64,000 bases of DNA from Caulobacter hibisci (GTDB lineage: Bacteria > Pseudomonadota > Alphaproteobacteria > Caulobacterales > Caulobacteraceae), in the NCBI RefSeq assembly GCF_016135805.1, contig NZ_JADWOX010000008.1:62001-126000 (forward strand). The letters are read 5' to 3'. Positions within the stretch are counted from its first letter, which is position 1, and every line of letters begins with the position of its first letter. Shown here piece by piece: positions 9,185 through 17,235 of the stretch. The notes under the pieces were generated by a model. It saw nothing but the letters and a program-made list of their open reading frames with translations, had not been told where the DNA came from and ran no database searches. The position numbers and the translations under genes are program-made.

Positions 9185-10579
9185 CTAGGTGTAGTCGAAC
9201 CCTTCGACGTTCTCCGCCTTCACCGGCGCCTGCAGCACCTTGCCCACCGCCACCTTCCGCAGACGCACGTCGCGGATCGGCAGGTCCTTCTCGCCCTTGA
9301 GGCTGCAGACGAACCCGGCCTCCTCGACGCGGACGTCGGAGACCCTCAGCCCCTCGATCGCCGTCAGGCGACGCTCGTAGGTCGGAACCAGGGTGCGCCA
9401 CTGGTAGAGGACGTCGGTGTCGACCGCGAGCACGCTGCCGGCGATCTTCGTCGCGCTGACATGGGTCATGTGAATGTTGCGGACGAAGCCGCCGCGCCGC
9501 TCGTTGGTCTTGACGAACAGCAGGTTGGCGATCGGCACGGCCCAGCCGTCCTCGCCCTTGCCGTCGCCGGTGAAGTGGCAGTTGTCGACGAAGACGTTCT
9601 CGATCCCGGCCGACAGCTCGCTGCCGATCGCCATCAGCTGATGGCCGTTGCGGATCCGGCAGTCGCGCATGACGATGTTGCGCGAGGGAACGCCCAGCCG
9701 CCAGGCGTCCTGGTCGCGGCCCGATTTCACCGACACCGCGTCGTCGCCCTGGTCGAAGACGCAGTCCTCGATCAGCACATTCTGGCTCATCTCCGGATCG
9801 ACGCCGTCGTTGTTGTGGCCGTGGGCGCGAATCCTGACCCGGCGGATGACGACGTCGGTGCACAGGAACGGGTGGATCACCCAGAACGGGCTGTCCTCGA
9901 TGCTGACGTCCTCGACCAGCACGTGGCGGCAGCGATTGAACTGGATGAACTGCGGGCGAAGATTGGCCTCGCCGGCCGCCATCTGGCGCTCGCCGACCGG
10001 CTCGCCCTTGGCGGCCTGGTGGTAGAGGGCCACCAGGGCGTCCATGTGCGGTTTGGGCCGCTTGTACCACTCGCGCCAGACGTCGAGCCTGGCCTTCAGC
10101 CTGCCGGGGCCGGTGATCGCCACGTTCTCGCAGTCGAAGGCATAGACCAGCGGCGAATAGTTCCAGCACTCCAGCCCCTCCCAGGTCGTCTGGACGGGCG
10201 GCAGATAGTCGGCGGGCTTTTCGGAGAACAGCAGGGTCGCGCCCTTGGCCAGGTGCAGGGCGACGTTGCTCTTCAGGTGCACCTTGCCGGTCGGCCAAGT
10301 TCCTTCGGGGACCACCACCACGCCCGCCCCGGCGGTATTGGCGGCGGCGATCGCCGCGGCGATGGCGGCGCTGGTCTTGCCTTGATCGCCCGGATCTGCG
10401 CCGAAATCTGTGATGACGAAGCGCTTGGCGCTGGAGAAGTCGGGCACGCCGATGCTCGGCATGTCGAACGGCGCGGTCGGGCGGACCAGCTTGCGCGGCA
10501 GGGGCCGGGCGAAGCTCGCCCCGGGCAGCAGGGGCGCCAGGAGGCCGGCTCCGACAGTGGCTCTGCGGGTTAGCCCCAT
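9185..10579 (-). CDS. Glycoside hydrolase family 28 (polygalacturonase-like), exported
   Basis: A 464-residue right-handed beta-helix enzyme of the pectinase family. The catalytic signatures are HNNDGVDPE (family NTD motif) and QGDDAVSVKSG (the DD motif), then GHQLMAIGSE and VKTNERRGGFV. The usual GHG of motif III reads GHQ. The N-terminus MGLTRRATVGAGLLAPLLPG looks like a Tat signal (twin arginine), so I start at 10579; an ATG at 10651 would place coding over the presumed operator. Likely periplasmic or outer-membrane cleavage of galacturonide-type glycans. An inverted repeat upstream is shared with the TonB receptor at 24-27 kb. Confidence 0.88.
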   Translation of the reverse strand: MGLTRRATVGAGLLAPLLPGASFARPLPRKLVRPTAPFDMPSIGVPDFSSAKRFVITDFGADPGDQGKTSAAIAAAIAAANTAGAGVVVVPEGTWPTGKVHLKSNVALHLAKGATLLFSEKPADYLPPVQTTWEGLECWNYSPLVYAFDCENVAITGPGRLKARLDVWREWYKRPKPHMDALVALYHQAAKGEPVGERQMAAGEANLRPQFIQFNRCRHVLVEDVSIEDSPFWVIHPFLCTDVVIRRVRIRAHGHNNDGVDPEMSQNVLIEDCVFDQGDDAVSVKSGRDQDAWRLGVPSRNIVMRDCRIRNGHQLMAIGSELSAGIENVFVDNCHFTGDGKGEDGWAVPIANLLFVKTNERRGGFVRNIHMTHVSATKIAGSVLAVDTDVLYQWRTLVPTYERRLTAIEGLRVSDVRVEEAGFVCSLKGEKDLPIRDVRLRKVAVGKVLQAPVKAENVEGFDYT

Positions 10580-10632
10580 GACGCGTCTCCCAGTGTCCAG
10601 ACGGCGTCGAGGCGCGCCCGCTTGGGACGCAT

Positions 10633-10651
10633 TCCCTACATTATGGGACAC
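10633..10651 (-). promoter_or_regulatory. Candidate operator shared with the TonB receptor
   Basis: On the minus strand GTGTCCCATAATGTAGGGA, an imperfect inverted repeat (TCCC/GGGA), lies 54-72 bp upstream of the GH28 start and overlaps a TATTGACT -35-like element. Nearly the same sequence lies upstream of the TonB-dependent receptor. A transcription factor site common to both is inferred. Confidence 0.5.
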
Positions 10652-10672
10652 GAAGTCAATATTTGAGAGCGA

Positions 10673-11653
10673 CTAACCGGGGAGGATCACCGCCTTGCCG
10701 ACCACCCGTCGCTGGGCCAGCAGGTCGAAGGCCTCGCGCCAGCGGTCCAAGGGGAGTTCGGCATGGACATGCGGGCGTATGGTTCCAGCCTCAGCCATCG
10801 CCCAGACGGCCGCCTGATCCTCGGCGCCGCGCTCGGGGAACTGGCGGCCGTATTCGCCGGCCCGCACGCCCATCACCGACACGCCCTTGATCAGCGGGAT
10901 ATTGGCCGAGACGGTCGGGATCCGGCCCGAGGCGAAGCCGACCACCAGCAGCCGGCCGTCGAAGGCCAAGCACCGCAGGCTCTCGTCGAAGACGTCGCCG
11001 CCGACCGGGTCATAGACCACATCGACGCCGCGCCCGCCGGTGATCGCCTTCACCTGGTCGCGGAAGCCGCCGATGACGTTGACGGTCGCGTCAGGGGCGT
11101 AGAGCCGCGCGATCTGCGCCAGCTTGTCGTCCGAGGCCGAGGCCGCGATCACTCGGGCGCCCATGGCCTTGGCCAGGTCCACCGCCGCCAGCCCCACCCC
11201 GCCGGCCGCGCCATGGACCAGCACCCATTCGCCGGGTTGCAGATTGGCCCGCCGCACCAGCGCCACCCTGGCCGTCAGATAGGCCGCGCCATAGGACGCC
11301 GCCTCGCCGAACGACAGCCGCGCGGGCTTGGGCTTCAGCGCCTTGGCCGGGACGGCGATATAGTCGGCGAAGGCCCCGGTCCGCGCCCCGCCGACCACCG
11401 CCGCGCCGATCTCCAGGTCCGTGACGCCCTCCCCCAGACCCGCCACCTCGCCGGCGAAGTCGAGGCCAGGGGTGAACGGCAGCGGCGGCTTCAGTTGGTA
11501 TTCGCCGCGGGTCATCAGCAGGTCGGGGAAGTTGACGCTGGCGGCCTTGATGCGGACCAGGACCTCGCCGGCACCGGGCGTCGGCGTTGGAACCTCGCGT
11601 AGGGCGCAGCCGGCGAAGTCCGGAGCGAGGCTTTCGACGACCAGCGCCTTCAC
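10673..11653 (-). CDS. MDR-family NADPH:quinone oxidoreductase
   Basis: A 326-residue zinc-free medium-chain dehydrogenase/reductase. It shows the quinone-reductase pattern: SVNFPDLLMTRGEYQ near the N-terminus, FTPGLDFAGEV, and nucleotide-binding VHGAAGGVGLAAVDLA (about residues 146-161). DVVYDPVGGDVF follows, and the C-terminus is VVGKAVILPG. The catalytic and structural zinc ligands of alcohol dehydrogenases are absent. The start is a GTG at 11653 overlapping the esterase stop (GTGA), so it is co-translated with the esterase. Substrate unknown; enone or quinone reduction is the usual role. Confidence 0.88.
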   Translation of the reverse strand: MKALVVESLAPDFAGCALREVPTPTPGAGEVLVRIKAASVNFPDLLMTRGEYQLKPPLPFTPGLDFAGEVAGLGEGVTDLEIGAAVVGGARTGAFADYIAVPAKALKPKPARLSFGEAASYGAAYLTARVALVRRANLQPGEWVLVHGAAGGVGLAAVDLAKAMGARVIAASASDDKLAQIARLYAPDATVNVIGGFRDQVKAITGGRGVDVVYDPVGGDVFDESLRCLAFDGRLLVVGFASGRIPTVSANIPLIKGVSVMGVRAGEYGRQFPERGAEDQAAVWAMAEAGTIRPHVHAELPLDRWREAFDLLAQRRVVGKAVILPG

Positions 11654-12693
11654 GCGCCCGCCCGCCCCTCGATCTCCGCCCGCACCAGCCCCGCGATCTC
11701 GCGGCACGCCGCATCGGCCGCCGGCACGGCGCCGGTGAACGCCGTGAAGCCGTGGGCCAGGCTGTCGTAGCAACGGTAGGTGGTCGGCACGCCGGCGGCG
11801 ATCAGGCGCTTGGCGTAGGCCTCGCCCTGGTCGACCAGCGGGTCGAAGCCGGCGGTGACGACGATGGCCGGCGCCAGGCCCGACAGGTCCTGGGTCTTGT
11901 CCGGCGACAGGCGCGGATCGGCCGGATCGGCCTCGGGGCCCATATAGTGGCCCATGAACCACTCCATGATCGGCCGGCTGAGCGGATAGGTATCGGCGTA
12001 GAGGCTCATCGACGGCGTCTCGCTGGCCACGTCGACGGCGGGATAGATCAGCAGCTGGAAGGCCGGCTGGGCCTCGCCCGTCCGCTTGGCCTCCTGGGCC
12101 AGCACGGCGGCGAAATTGCCGCCCATGCTGTCGCCGCCGATGGCCGCCACGCCCGGCGCCGCGCCGAAGCGGACGGCGTTGTCGCGGCCCCAGCGCCAGG
12201 CCGCCAGCACGTCGTCGAGGCCCGCCGGGAAGCGATGGTCGGGCGCCAGGCGGTAGTCGACCGACAGCACGGCGGTCCTGGCGATGCGCGCCAGGATTCC
12301 GCAGAAGGCGTGGCAGGTTTCCAGGTCCCCGATCACCCCGCCGCCGAAATGGGCGAAGACGATCAGCGGCGCCGAGGCGTCCTGCTCGGCCGGGCGATAG
12401 GCGCGCAGCGGGATCTGGCCGCCCGGGCCATCAATGGAAAGGCTCTCGGTGCGCACGCCCGGCTCGGGCGAGCCGGCCACCGCCGCCAGGCCCTTGGCGC
12501 TGGCCGCCCGCGCCTCGTCCGGCGCCAGGGTGGTCATCGACGGCAGGCCCTGGGCCGCATGGGCGAAGAACTGGAAGCGCGGGTCCAGGGTGCGTCCACC
12601 GCGATAGACCACGCCCCCGCCGCTGAGCGCCCGCAGGATCGGCGTCGGCAGCGACAGGATGGTCTTGAGGATCAGCTTCTGGACGTCGGCCAT
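11650..12693 (-). CDS. Alpha/beta hydrolase, hormone-sensitive-lipase-like esterase
   Basis: 347 residues. Oxyanion motif reads HFGGG instead of HGGG (about residue 118). The nucleophile elbow is GDSMGGN, the acid is in GFDPLVDQGE, and the histidine is in LAHGF. The layout and the DYRLAPDHRFPAGLDD stretch are those of the HSL (family IV) esterases. It is the middle gene of a TetR-esterase-oxidoreductase cluster: 34 bp behind TetR and overlapping the oxidoreductase. The cluster probably handles a hydrophobic ester or lactone, controlled by the TetR protein. Confidence 0.88.
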   Translation of the reverse strand: MADVQKLILKTILSLPTPILRALSGGGVVYRGGRTLDPRFQFFAHAAQGLPSMTTLAPDEARAASAKGLAAVAGSPEPGVRTESLSIDGPGGQIPLRAYRPAEQDASAPLIVFAHFGGGVIGDLETCHAFCGILARIARTAVLSVDYRLAPDHRFPAGLDDVLAAWRWGRDNAVRFGAAPGVAAIGGDSMGGNFAAVLAQEAKRTGEAQPAFQLLIYPAVDVASETPSMSLYADTYPLSRPIMEWFMGHYMGPEADPADPRLSPDKTQDLSGLAPAIVVTAGFDPLVDQGEAYAKRLIAAGVPTTYRCYDSLAHGFTAFTGAVPAADAACREIAGLVRAEIEGRAGA

Positions 12694-12727
12694 TCGGGGG
12701 CTCTTCTGTTCGGGGACGTGGGAGGGT

Positions 12728-13369
12728 CTAGGGCCTGGGCAGGGCCGGCAGGCCGCCGAGGATCAGGCCGACGGCGAAGGCGGTGGCGCCTTCGGTGTCC
12801 ATCGGCCGGCGCTCCAGCATCTTGTCGCCGACCTCGCGGGCCACGGCGATGCAGGCGGCGGTCAGGTAGTCGAGATCGACGGGCGGGGCGTGCTCTCGCT
12901 CCAGCACCCGCTCGAAGGCCTCGCGCACCTCGGCGAAGACAGCGGTGACCTCGGGCGTCGAGCGCACCGTCGGGTGGGCCTCGCCGGCCGGGCGGTTGAC
13001 CCGCCAGGTCTCGTGCTCGGCGGCCAGGAAGTCGAAATAGGCCCGCATGGCCCCGCGCAGGAACGAGGCGAAGTCGGTCGCCTTCTCGAACTCCACGCGC
13101 AGCAGCGGCCGGAAGCGCCGCGCCCCGTCGTCGGCGAGGGCGTCGAACACCTCCTCCTTGGACTTGTAGTAGTTGTAGAAGGTGCCCGAGGCCAAGCCGG
13201 TCAGGCGGATGATGTCGCGCACCGTGGCCCCGTCATAGCCCAGCTCGCCGAACACCTGGCGGGCGGCGTCGAGAATGGCCTGGCGATTGGCGGTCTTGGT
13301 GCGCTCGCGCTTGCCGGGGCGATTGTCCTCGCGCGGCGGCATGGCGGGGAAATAGGCGATGTTCGACAT
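12728..13369 (-). CDS. TetR family transcriptional regulator
   Basis: 213 residues with an N-terminal helix-turn-helix: ILDAARQVFGELGYDGATV, then TGLASGTFYNYYKSKEEVF (about residues 32-76). The C-terminal ligand domain is divergent. It is the first gene of a three-gene same-strand cluster with an esterase and an MDR oxidoreductase, and it probably represses that cluster. The ATG at 13369 gives MSNIAYFP; an upstream ATG adds 24 basic residues without support. A family B repeat lies upstream. Confidence 0.88.
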   Translation of the reverse strand: MSNIAYFPAMPPREDNRPGKRERTKTANRQAILDAARQVFGELGYDGATVRDIIRLTGLASGTFYNYYKSKEEVFDALADDGARRFRPLLRVEFEKATDFASFLRGAMRAYFDFLAAEHETWRVNRPAGEAHPTVRSTPEVTAVFAEVREAFERVLEREHAPPVDLDYLTAACIAVAREVGDKMLERRPMDTEGATAFAVGLILGGLPALPRP

Positions 13370-13454
13370 CGGTATGCGCGACTCCCAGCGGCGTCGATGA
13401 CGCGCCGTCAGGATTTGAGCCTCGTTCCGGGCGCGGAGCAAGAGGTAGAGTTCG

Positions 13455-13591
13455 CGACCCTCCCCCTGAAGGGGGAGGTGTCGGCGAAGCCGACGGAGGG
13501 GGAAGTGACTAGAAGGCCGGCCGGATCAGCGGAAGCTGAAAACGTCCCCCCTCCGGCCCTGCGGGCCACCTCCCCCAGAGGGGGAGGATCT
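13455..13591. repeat. Intergenic palindrome, family B copy 1
   Basis: CCTCCCCCTGAAGGGGGAGG and CCTCCCCCAGAGGGGGAGG hairpins form the ends, with internal GTCGGCGAAGCCGAC and GGCCCTGCGGGCC hairpins. The centre contains GAAAACGTCCCCCCTCCGG. The same block, inverted, occurs inside the MidA-family gene at 18688-18812 and at 46156-46290. Confidence 0.85.
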
Positions 13592-13595
13592 TGAG

Positions 13596-13889
13596 CTAAT
13601 TCCCGGTCGGTCGGGTGAAGCTGGCGGTGCAGCGCACGTTGCAGCGCGACCATTCGCTGGGGCAGTTGTCGTCGTCGGCGTTGGCGCGGCAGAAATAGTA
13701 GGTCCTGGCGCAGGCGGCCTTGCAGGCCTGGGTGTCGCGCTCGGGCGGCTTGGGCGAGAACAGCGGCGGCGGCGGGGCCGGCGCGACGGCCGGCGGCGCG
13801 CCTGTCGGGGACGGATTGCTCGCCGTCTGCGCCCCGGCGGACGAGGCCAGGACGGCGACCAGCAGCAGGGCGGAGAGGGCGCGACGCAT
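13596..13889 (-). CDS. Small secreted cysteine-rich protein
   Basis: 97 residues. A signal peptide (MRRALSALLLVAVLASSAGA) is followed by a proline/alanine-rich linker to about residue 50. A 45-residue domain then carries six cysteines, spaced CxxxC...C...C...CxxxC. The even number suggests three disulfides in the periplasm or outside. No family recognised. It is divergent from the exported hydrolase at 13986 (96 bp between starts), so the two may share a regulatory region. Confidence 0.72.
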   Translation of the reverse strand: MRRALSALLLVAVLASSAGAQTASNPSPTGAPPAVAPAPPPPLFSPKPPERDTQACKAACARTYYFCRANADDDNCPSEWSRCNVRCTASFTRPTGN

Positions 13890-13985
13890 GCCCGCGAGTC
13901 TAGGGATTGATCCGCCAGAAGGAAACCGCGCCGAGAAGCCGCACCACCCCCTCGACGAACGCCCGCGCGGCCCTACATTGGAGCC

Positions 13986-14978
13986 ATGCTCAAGCACGCC
14001 GGACGCGCCCTTGCCGCCTTCACCCTGCTCTTCGTCTCCTTCGTCGCGACGGGCGGCGTGATGGCCGCGGCCGGCGCCAAGGCCCCACGAGGGACCCAGG
14101 TCGACATCGGCGGGGGCCGCACCCTGCGCCTGGTCTGCGAGGGACCGCCGGCGCGGCCCGACCGCCCGACCGTCTGGCTGGAGGCCGGCGCCTTCGGCTT
14201 CGCCGCCGACTGGGGCGCGACCCAGGACGCCCTGGCCGCCGCCGGCTGGCGCGCCTGCGCCTACGACCGGGCCGGCATGGGCTATTCGCCCAAGGGTCCC
14301 GCCCCCCGCGACGGCCTGGCCATCGTCTCGGACTTCGAGAAGCTGGTTGTCGCCTCGGGCGAGAAGGGCCCGTTCATCCTGGTCGGCCACTCGATGGCGG
14401 GCCTGCGCCTGCGCGAATACGCTGGCCGCAATCCCAGTCAGGTGGCCGGCATCGTCCTGGTCGACGCCGCCACGCCCGAAGCCACGCGGATGCGCCGAGC
14501 CAAGAGCTTCATCAACTCGTTCGTCTTCGTTTCGCGCGCGGCGGCGCTGGGCGCCTCAACGGGACTCTACAAGCCGCTGGTCTATACCCGCCTGGGCGAC
14601 AAGATCGGCCTGCCGCCGGACGCCAAGGCCGAGAAGCGCTGGGGCTTCGCCAACGGCCGCCACAACCGCACCTCGGCCGCCGAGGTCTCGCTGTGGGCCG
14701 AATCCTCGGCCCAGGCCGCCGCCGAGCCGCCCTTCGCCCCCGAATGGCCGGTGGCCGTGGTCACGGCCGGCGCCCGCGTCGGCGAACGCGCCCAGTGGAA
14801 GGACATGCAGGCCGCCCCGGCCCGCGATTCCCAACACGGCTATGTCGACCACGTGGCCGGCGCCAGCCACACCCGCCTGCTCGGCGGCGAATTCGCCGAC
14901 CATATCGTGCGGGCCGTGGAGTTCGTGGCGGCGGAGCGAGGGAAGCCTGCCGCGACGCTGGTGGACGTGACCCGCTAG
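13986..14978 (+). CDS. Exported alpha/beta hydrolase
   Basis: 330 residues. It has an N-terminal signal or anchor segment (AALAAFTLLFVSFVATGGV region, residues 8-28) and an alpha/beta-hydrolase domain with nucleophile elbow VGHSMAGL (about 133-140). The oxyanion region is LEAGAFGFAADW, and the catalytic His is probably in GASHTRLLGG. Residues CAYDRAGMGYS match serine hydrolases of the prolyl aminopeptidase/haloalkane type. Substrate unknown. A family A repeat follows the stop directly. Confidence 0.82.
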   Translation: MLKHAGRALAAFTLLFVSFVATGGVMAAAGAKAPRGTQVDIGGGRTLRLVCEGPPARPDRPTVWLEAGAFGFAADWGATQDALAAAGWRACAYDRAGMGYSPKGPAPRDGLAIVSDFEKLVVASGEKGPFILVGHSMAGLRLREYAGRNPSQVAGIVLVDAATPEATRMRRAKSFINSFVFVSRAAALGASTGLYKPLVYTRLGDKIGLPPDAKAEKRWGFANGRHNRTSAAEVSLWAESSAQAAAEPPFAPEWPVAVVTAGARVGERAQWKDMQAAPARDSQHGYVDHVAGASHTRLLGGEFADHIVRAVEFVAAERGKPAATLVDVTR

Positions 14979-14979
14979 A

Positions 14980-15143
14980 CCCTTCTCCCCTTGCGGGAGA
15001 AGGTGTCGACGAAGTCGACGGATGAGGGGTCGCACGAACGAAAAACGCCGCGACGGCTGATCGACTGTCGCGGCGTTTGATTTCTGACAGACCCCTCACC
15101 CGACCTGCTTCGCAGGCCACCCTCTCCCGCAAGGGGAGAGGGA
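14980..15143. repeat. Composite intergenic palindrome, family A copy 3
   Basis: Full copy with central mini-hairpin AACGCCGCGAC...GTCGCGGCGTT. It fills the gap between the convergent hydrolase and proC genes and touches the proC stop, so it probably acts as a 3' end hairpin for both. Confidence 0.88.
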
Positions 15144-15926
15144 TCAGCCCCCCAGCTCCTCCGAGCGCTTCACCGCCGCCGCCAGCGCTTGCGGCAGCAG
15201 ATCCCCGAAACCGCCATCGCCCATCAGCACCGACAGGGCCGCGGCCGTGGTGCCGCCGGGCGAGGTGACCTGCTTGCGCAGTTCGGCCGGCTCCTCGCCG
15301 CCCTGGGCCAGCAGGGCCGCGGCGCCGACGATGGTGGCGCGAGCCAGGCGAGCGCTGTCCTCGGGCGTCAGGCCCTGGCCGGCGCCGGCCGCCTCGAGGG
15401 CCTCGATGAAGGCGTAGAGATAGGCCGGGGCCGAGCCCGAGACGGCGGTGGCCGCGTGCATCAGCTGTTCGTCGGCCAGCTCGACCGTGGCGGCGACCGG
15501 GGCGAACAGCGCCTTGGCGGCGTCCAGGGCTTCGGGCGTGTCGGCATAGAGGCTGGCCGCGCCCTGGCCGATGGCCACGGCCGTGGTCGGCATCACCCGC
15601 GCCACGCGCCGGCCGCCGAAGGCCTGCGAAATGTCGGCCGCGCGCACCCCGGCGGCGATCGAGACGACGATGGCGTCGGGGGCCAGGTGCGGGACGACGT
15701 CCTTGACCGCCTCGCGCCAGATCTGCGGCTTGACCGCCAGCAGCACGACCTTGGCCGCGGACAGCGCTTCCAGCGGCGGATTGACCACCGCCCCGGGGAA
15801 GGCCTCGGGCGTCGCCGACGGGTCGCGGATGATCAGGTCGGCGGGGGCGAAGGCCTCGGTCTTGCGCCAGCCCTCGATCAGGGCGCCGCCCATGCGGCCC
15901 GCGCCGAGCAGAAGAATGGGGGTCAT
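15144..15926 (-). CDS. proC: Pyrroline-5-carboxylate reductase
   Basis: Last step of proline synthesis, reducing pyrroline-5-carboxylate with NAD(P)H. 260 residues. It has an N-terminal Rossmann motif LLLGAGRMGGALIEGW, the conserved AVKPQ, and RVMPTTAVAIGQG. The C-terminal signature begins AVSGSAPAYLYAFIEAL, and QVTSPGGTTAAAL is the ProC fingerprint. The spacing to the upstream YbjN gene is occupied by a repeat, though the two are neighbours in many Alphaproteobacteria. Confidence 0.95.
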   Translation of the reverse strand: MTPILLLGAGRMGGALIEGWRKTEAFAPADLIIRDPSATPEAFPGAVVNPPLEALSAAKVVLLAVKPQIWREAVKDVVPHLAPDAIVVSIAAGVRAADISQAFGGRRVARVMPTTAVAIGQGAASLYADTPEALDAAKALFAPVAATVELADEQLMHAATAVSGSAPAYLYAFIEALEAAGAGQGLTPEDSARLARATIVGAAALLAQGGEEPAELRKQVTSPGGTTAAALSVLMGDGGFGDLLPQALAAAVKRSEELGG

Positions 15927-15997
15927 GGGCGAAGCTCCCGCGTCACTGTGTTCGGCGGGGCGTAGCGCGGAGCGCAGGCGGCGTCACCACTGAAAAT

Positions 15998-16162
15998 CCC
16001 CTCTCCCCTTGCGGGAGAGGGTGGCCCGCAACGCGGGTCGGGTGAGGGGTCGTACAAACGAAAAACGCCGCGACAGCGGTTCAGCTGTCGCGGCGTCGAA
16101 AATCCGAGAGACCCCTCATCCGTCATCCTTCGGATGACACCTTCTCCCGCAAGGGGAGAAGG
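15998..16162. repeat. Composite intergenic palindrome, family A copy 4
   Basis: Full copy with mini-hairpin CGCCGCGACAGC...GCTGTCGCGGCG. It lies between the tandem genes ybjN-type (ending 16166) and proC. Here it interrupts a same-strand gene pair instead of separating convergent genes. Confidence 0.88.
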
Positions 16163-16165
16163 AGA

Positions 16166-16669
16166 TCAGGCCTGACCCACCGTCTCGAACATGCAGGCGG
16201 CCATGGCCTCGTCGGGGGTCTTGGCGCCGTGCAGCAGGAAGTCGAAGGCCGGGTAGAAGCGGTCGGCGGCTTCCACCGCCGCGTCGATCATCGAGGCGGC
16301 CTGGGCCATGGTCGGACGCTCGCCCGAGGGCAGGGCCAGGGCGTGGCGGAACACCACCTCGCCGTCCTCGGTCCAGACCTCGAAGTGGCCCAGCCAGACG
16401 CGCTGGTTGATCATCGACAGCAGCTCATAGGCCGCCGGGCGCTTGGTCTTGGAGGCCCGCAGATCGAGCGACAGGCACAGCTGCAGGCAGTCGGCCTCGG
16501 GCCGCCAGGCGAACCACAGCTCGTAATCCTTCCAGTCGCCGGTCAGGGCGAAGGCGAGATCGCCGTCTTCCGTGCGGTCGAAGGTGAGGTTTTCGGCCGC
16601 CAGCACATGCTCGACCACCTCGAGGGGATCCAGCGCCAGCAGGACGTCGTCGTCGGGTTGGGTGTCCAT
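16166..16669 (-). CDS. YbjN domain protein
   Basis: 167 residues of the YbjN (type III secretion chaperone-like fold) family. The conserved core includes FALTGDWKDYELWFAWRPE and LSMINQRVWLGHFEVW, followed by FRHALALP. Acidic and soluble, no signal peptide. The E. coli homologue affects motility and stress when overexpressed, but the biochemical role is unknown. In many Alphaproteobacteria this gene precedes proC, as here. Confidence 0.85.
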   Translation of the reverse strand: MDTQPDDDVLLALDPLEVVEHVLAAENLTFDRTEDGDLAFALTGDWKDYELWFAWRPEADCLQLCLSLDLRASKTKRPAAYELLSMINQRVWLGHFEVWTEDGEVVFRHALALPSGERPTMAQAASMIDAAVEAADRFYPAFDFLLHGAKTPDEAMAACMFETVGQA

Positions 16670-16800
16670 CAGAACCTTTGGCCCCCAGGGGCGATAGCGG
16701 GCGTGGGGCCCGCCGGGTGTCGCCCACGAGAATGGAGTCTAAGCTGCTTCGCGCGTTTCGCCACAACAGCGTTCACGCTCCAAGCGAGCAGAATATGTGC

Positions 16801-17118
16801 TTATTCGCTCTTTCCGGGCGATTCATCGGCTTTCGGAGCAGCCTTCTTGGCGGTCTTGGCGGCGGCCGGCTTCGGCGCGGCGGCGGCCTCGGGAGCGGCT
16901 TTTTCGGCTTTCAGGGCGGCGACTTCGGCCTGCAGGGCCACGATCTGGGCCTTCAGCACTTCGAGATCGTCGCGGCGCACCAGGTCGAGTTCGGCGGCCC
17001 AGCGGTCGGCCTGCGCGCGGAACGCGGTCTTGGCTTCGTCGCCGGCGGTCTGGGCGATGCCCATGGCGGCCTGGGTGAACTTGGCGAACTCGTCGAGGAA
17101 AGGGTTCTGGCTGTGCAT
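16801..17118 (-). CDS. ubiK: Ubiquinone biosynthesis accessory factor UbiK (BMFP domain)
   Basis: 105 residues. The N-terminal part resembles UbiK/YqiC (NPFLDEFAKFTQAAMGIAQ). A coiled coil follows (LEVLKAQIVALQAEVAALKAEK, about residues 50-72), then an Ala/Lys/Pro-rich tail. UbiK helps assemble the soluble Ubi complex in ubiquinone synthesis and binds membranes. It is divergent from lgt with 117 bp between starts. It lies in the conserved neighbourhood ubiK-ybjN-proC. Confidence 0.8.
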   Translation of the reverse strand: MHSQNPFLDEFAKFTQAAMGIAQTAGDEAKTAFRAQADRWAAELDLVRRDDLEVLKAQIVALQAEVAALKAEKAAPEAAAAPKPAAAKTAKKAAPKADESPGKSE

Positions 17119-17235
17119 CGTCGTTCCGGATGGGGCGCAAATCGCCTGACGCCCTTTATATGGTGAGCGGGGGATGAAAGCGAACAGCGAACCCGCTATG
17201 CCTGCGACCATCTGTCCCGATCGGAGCCGAGCGGC

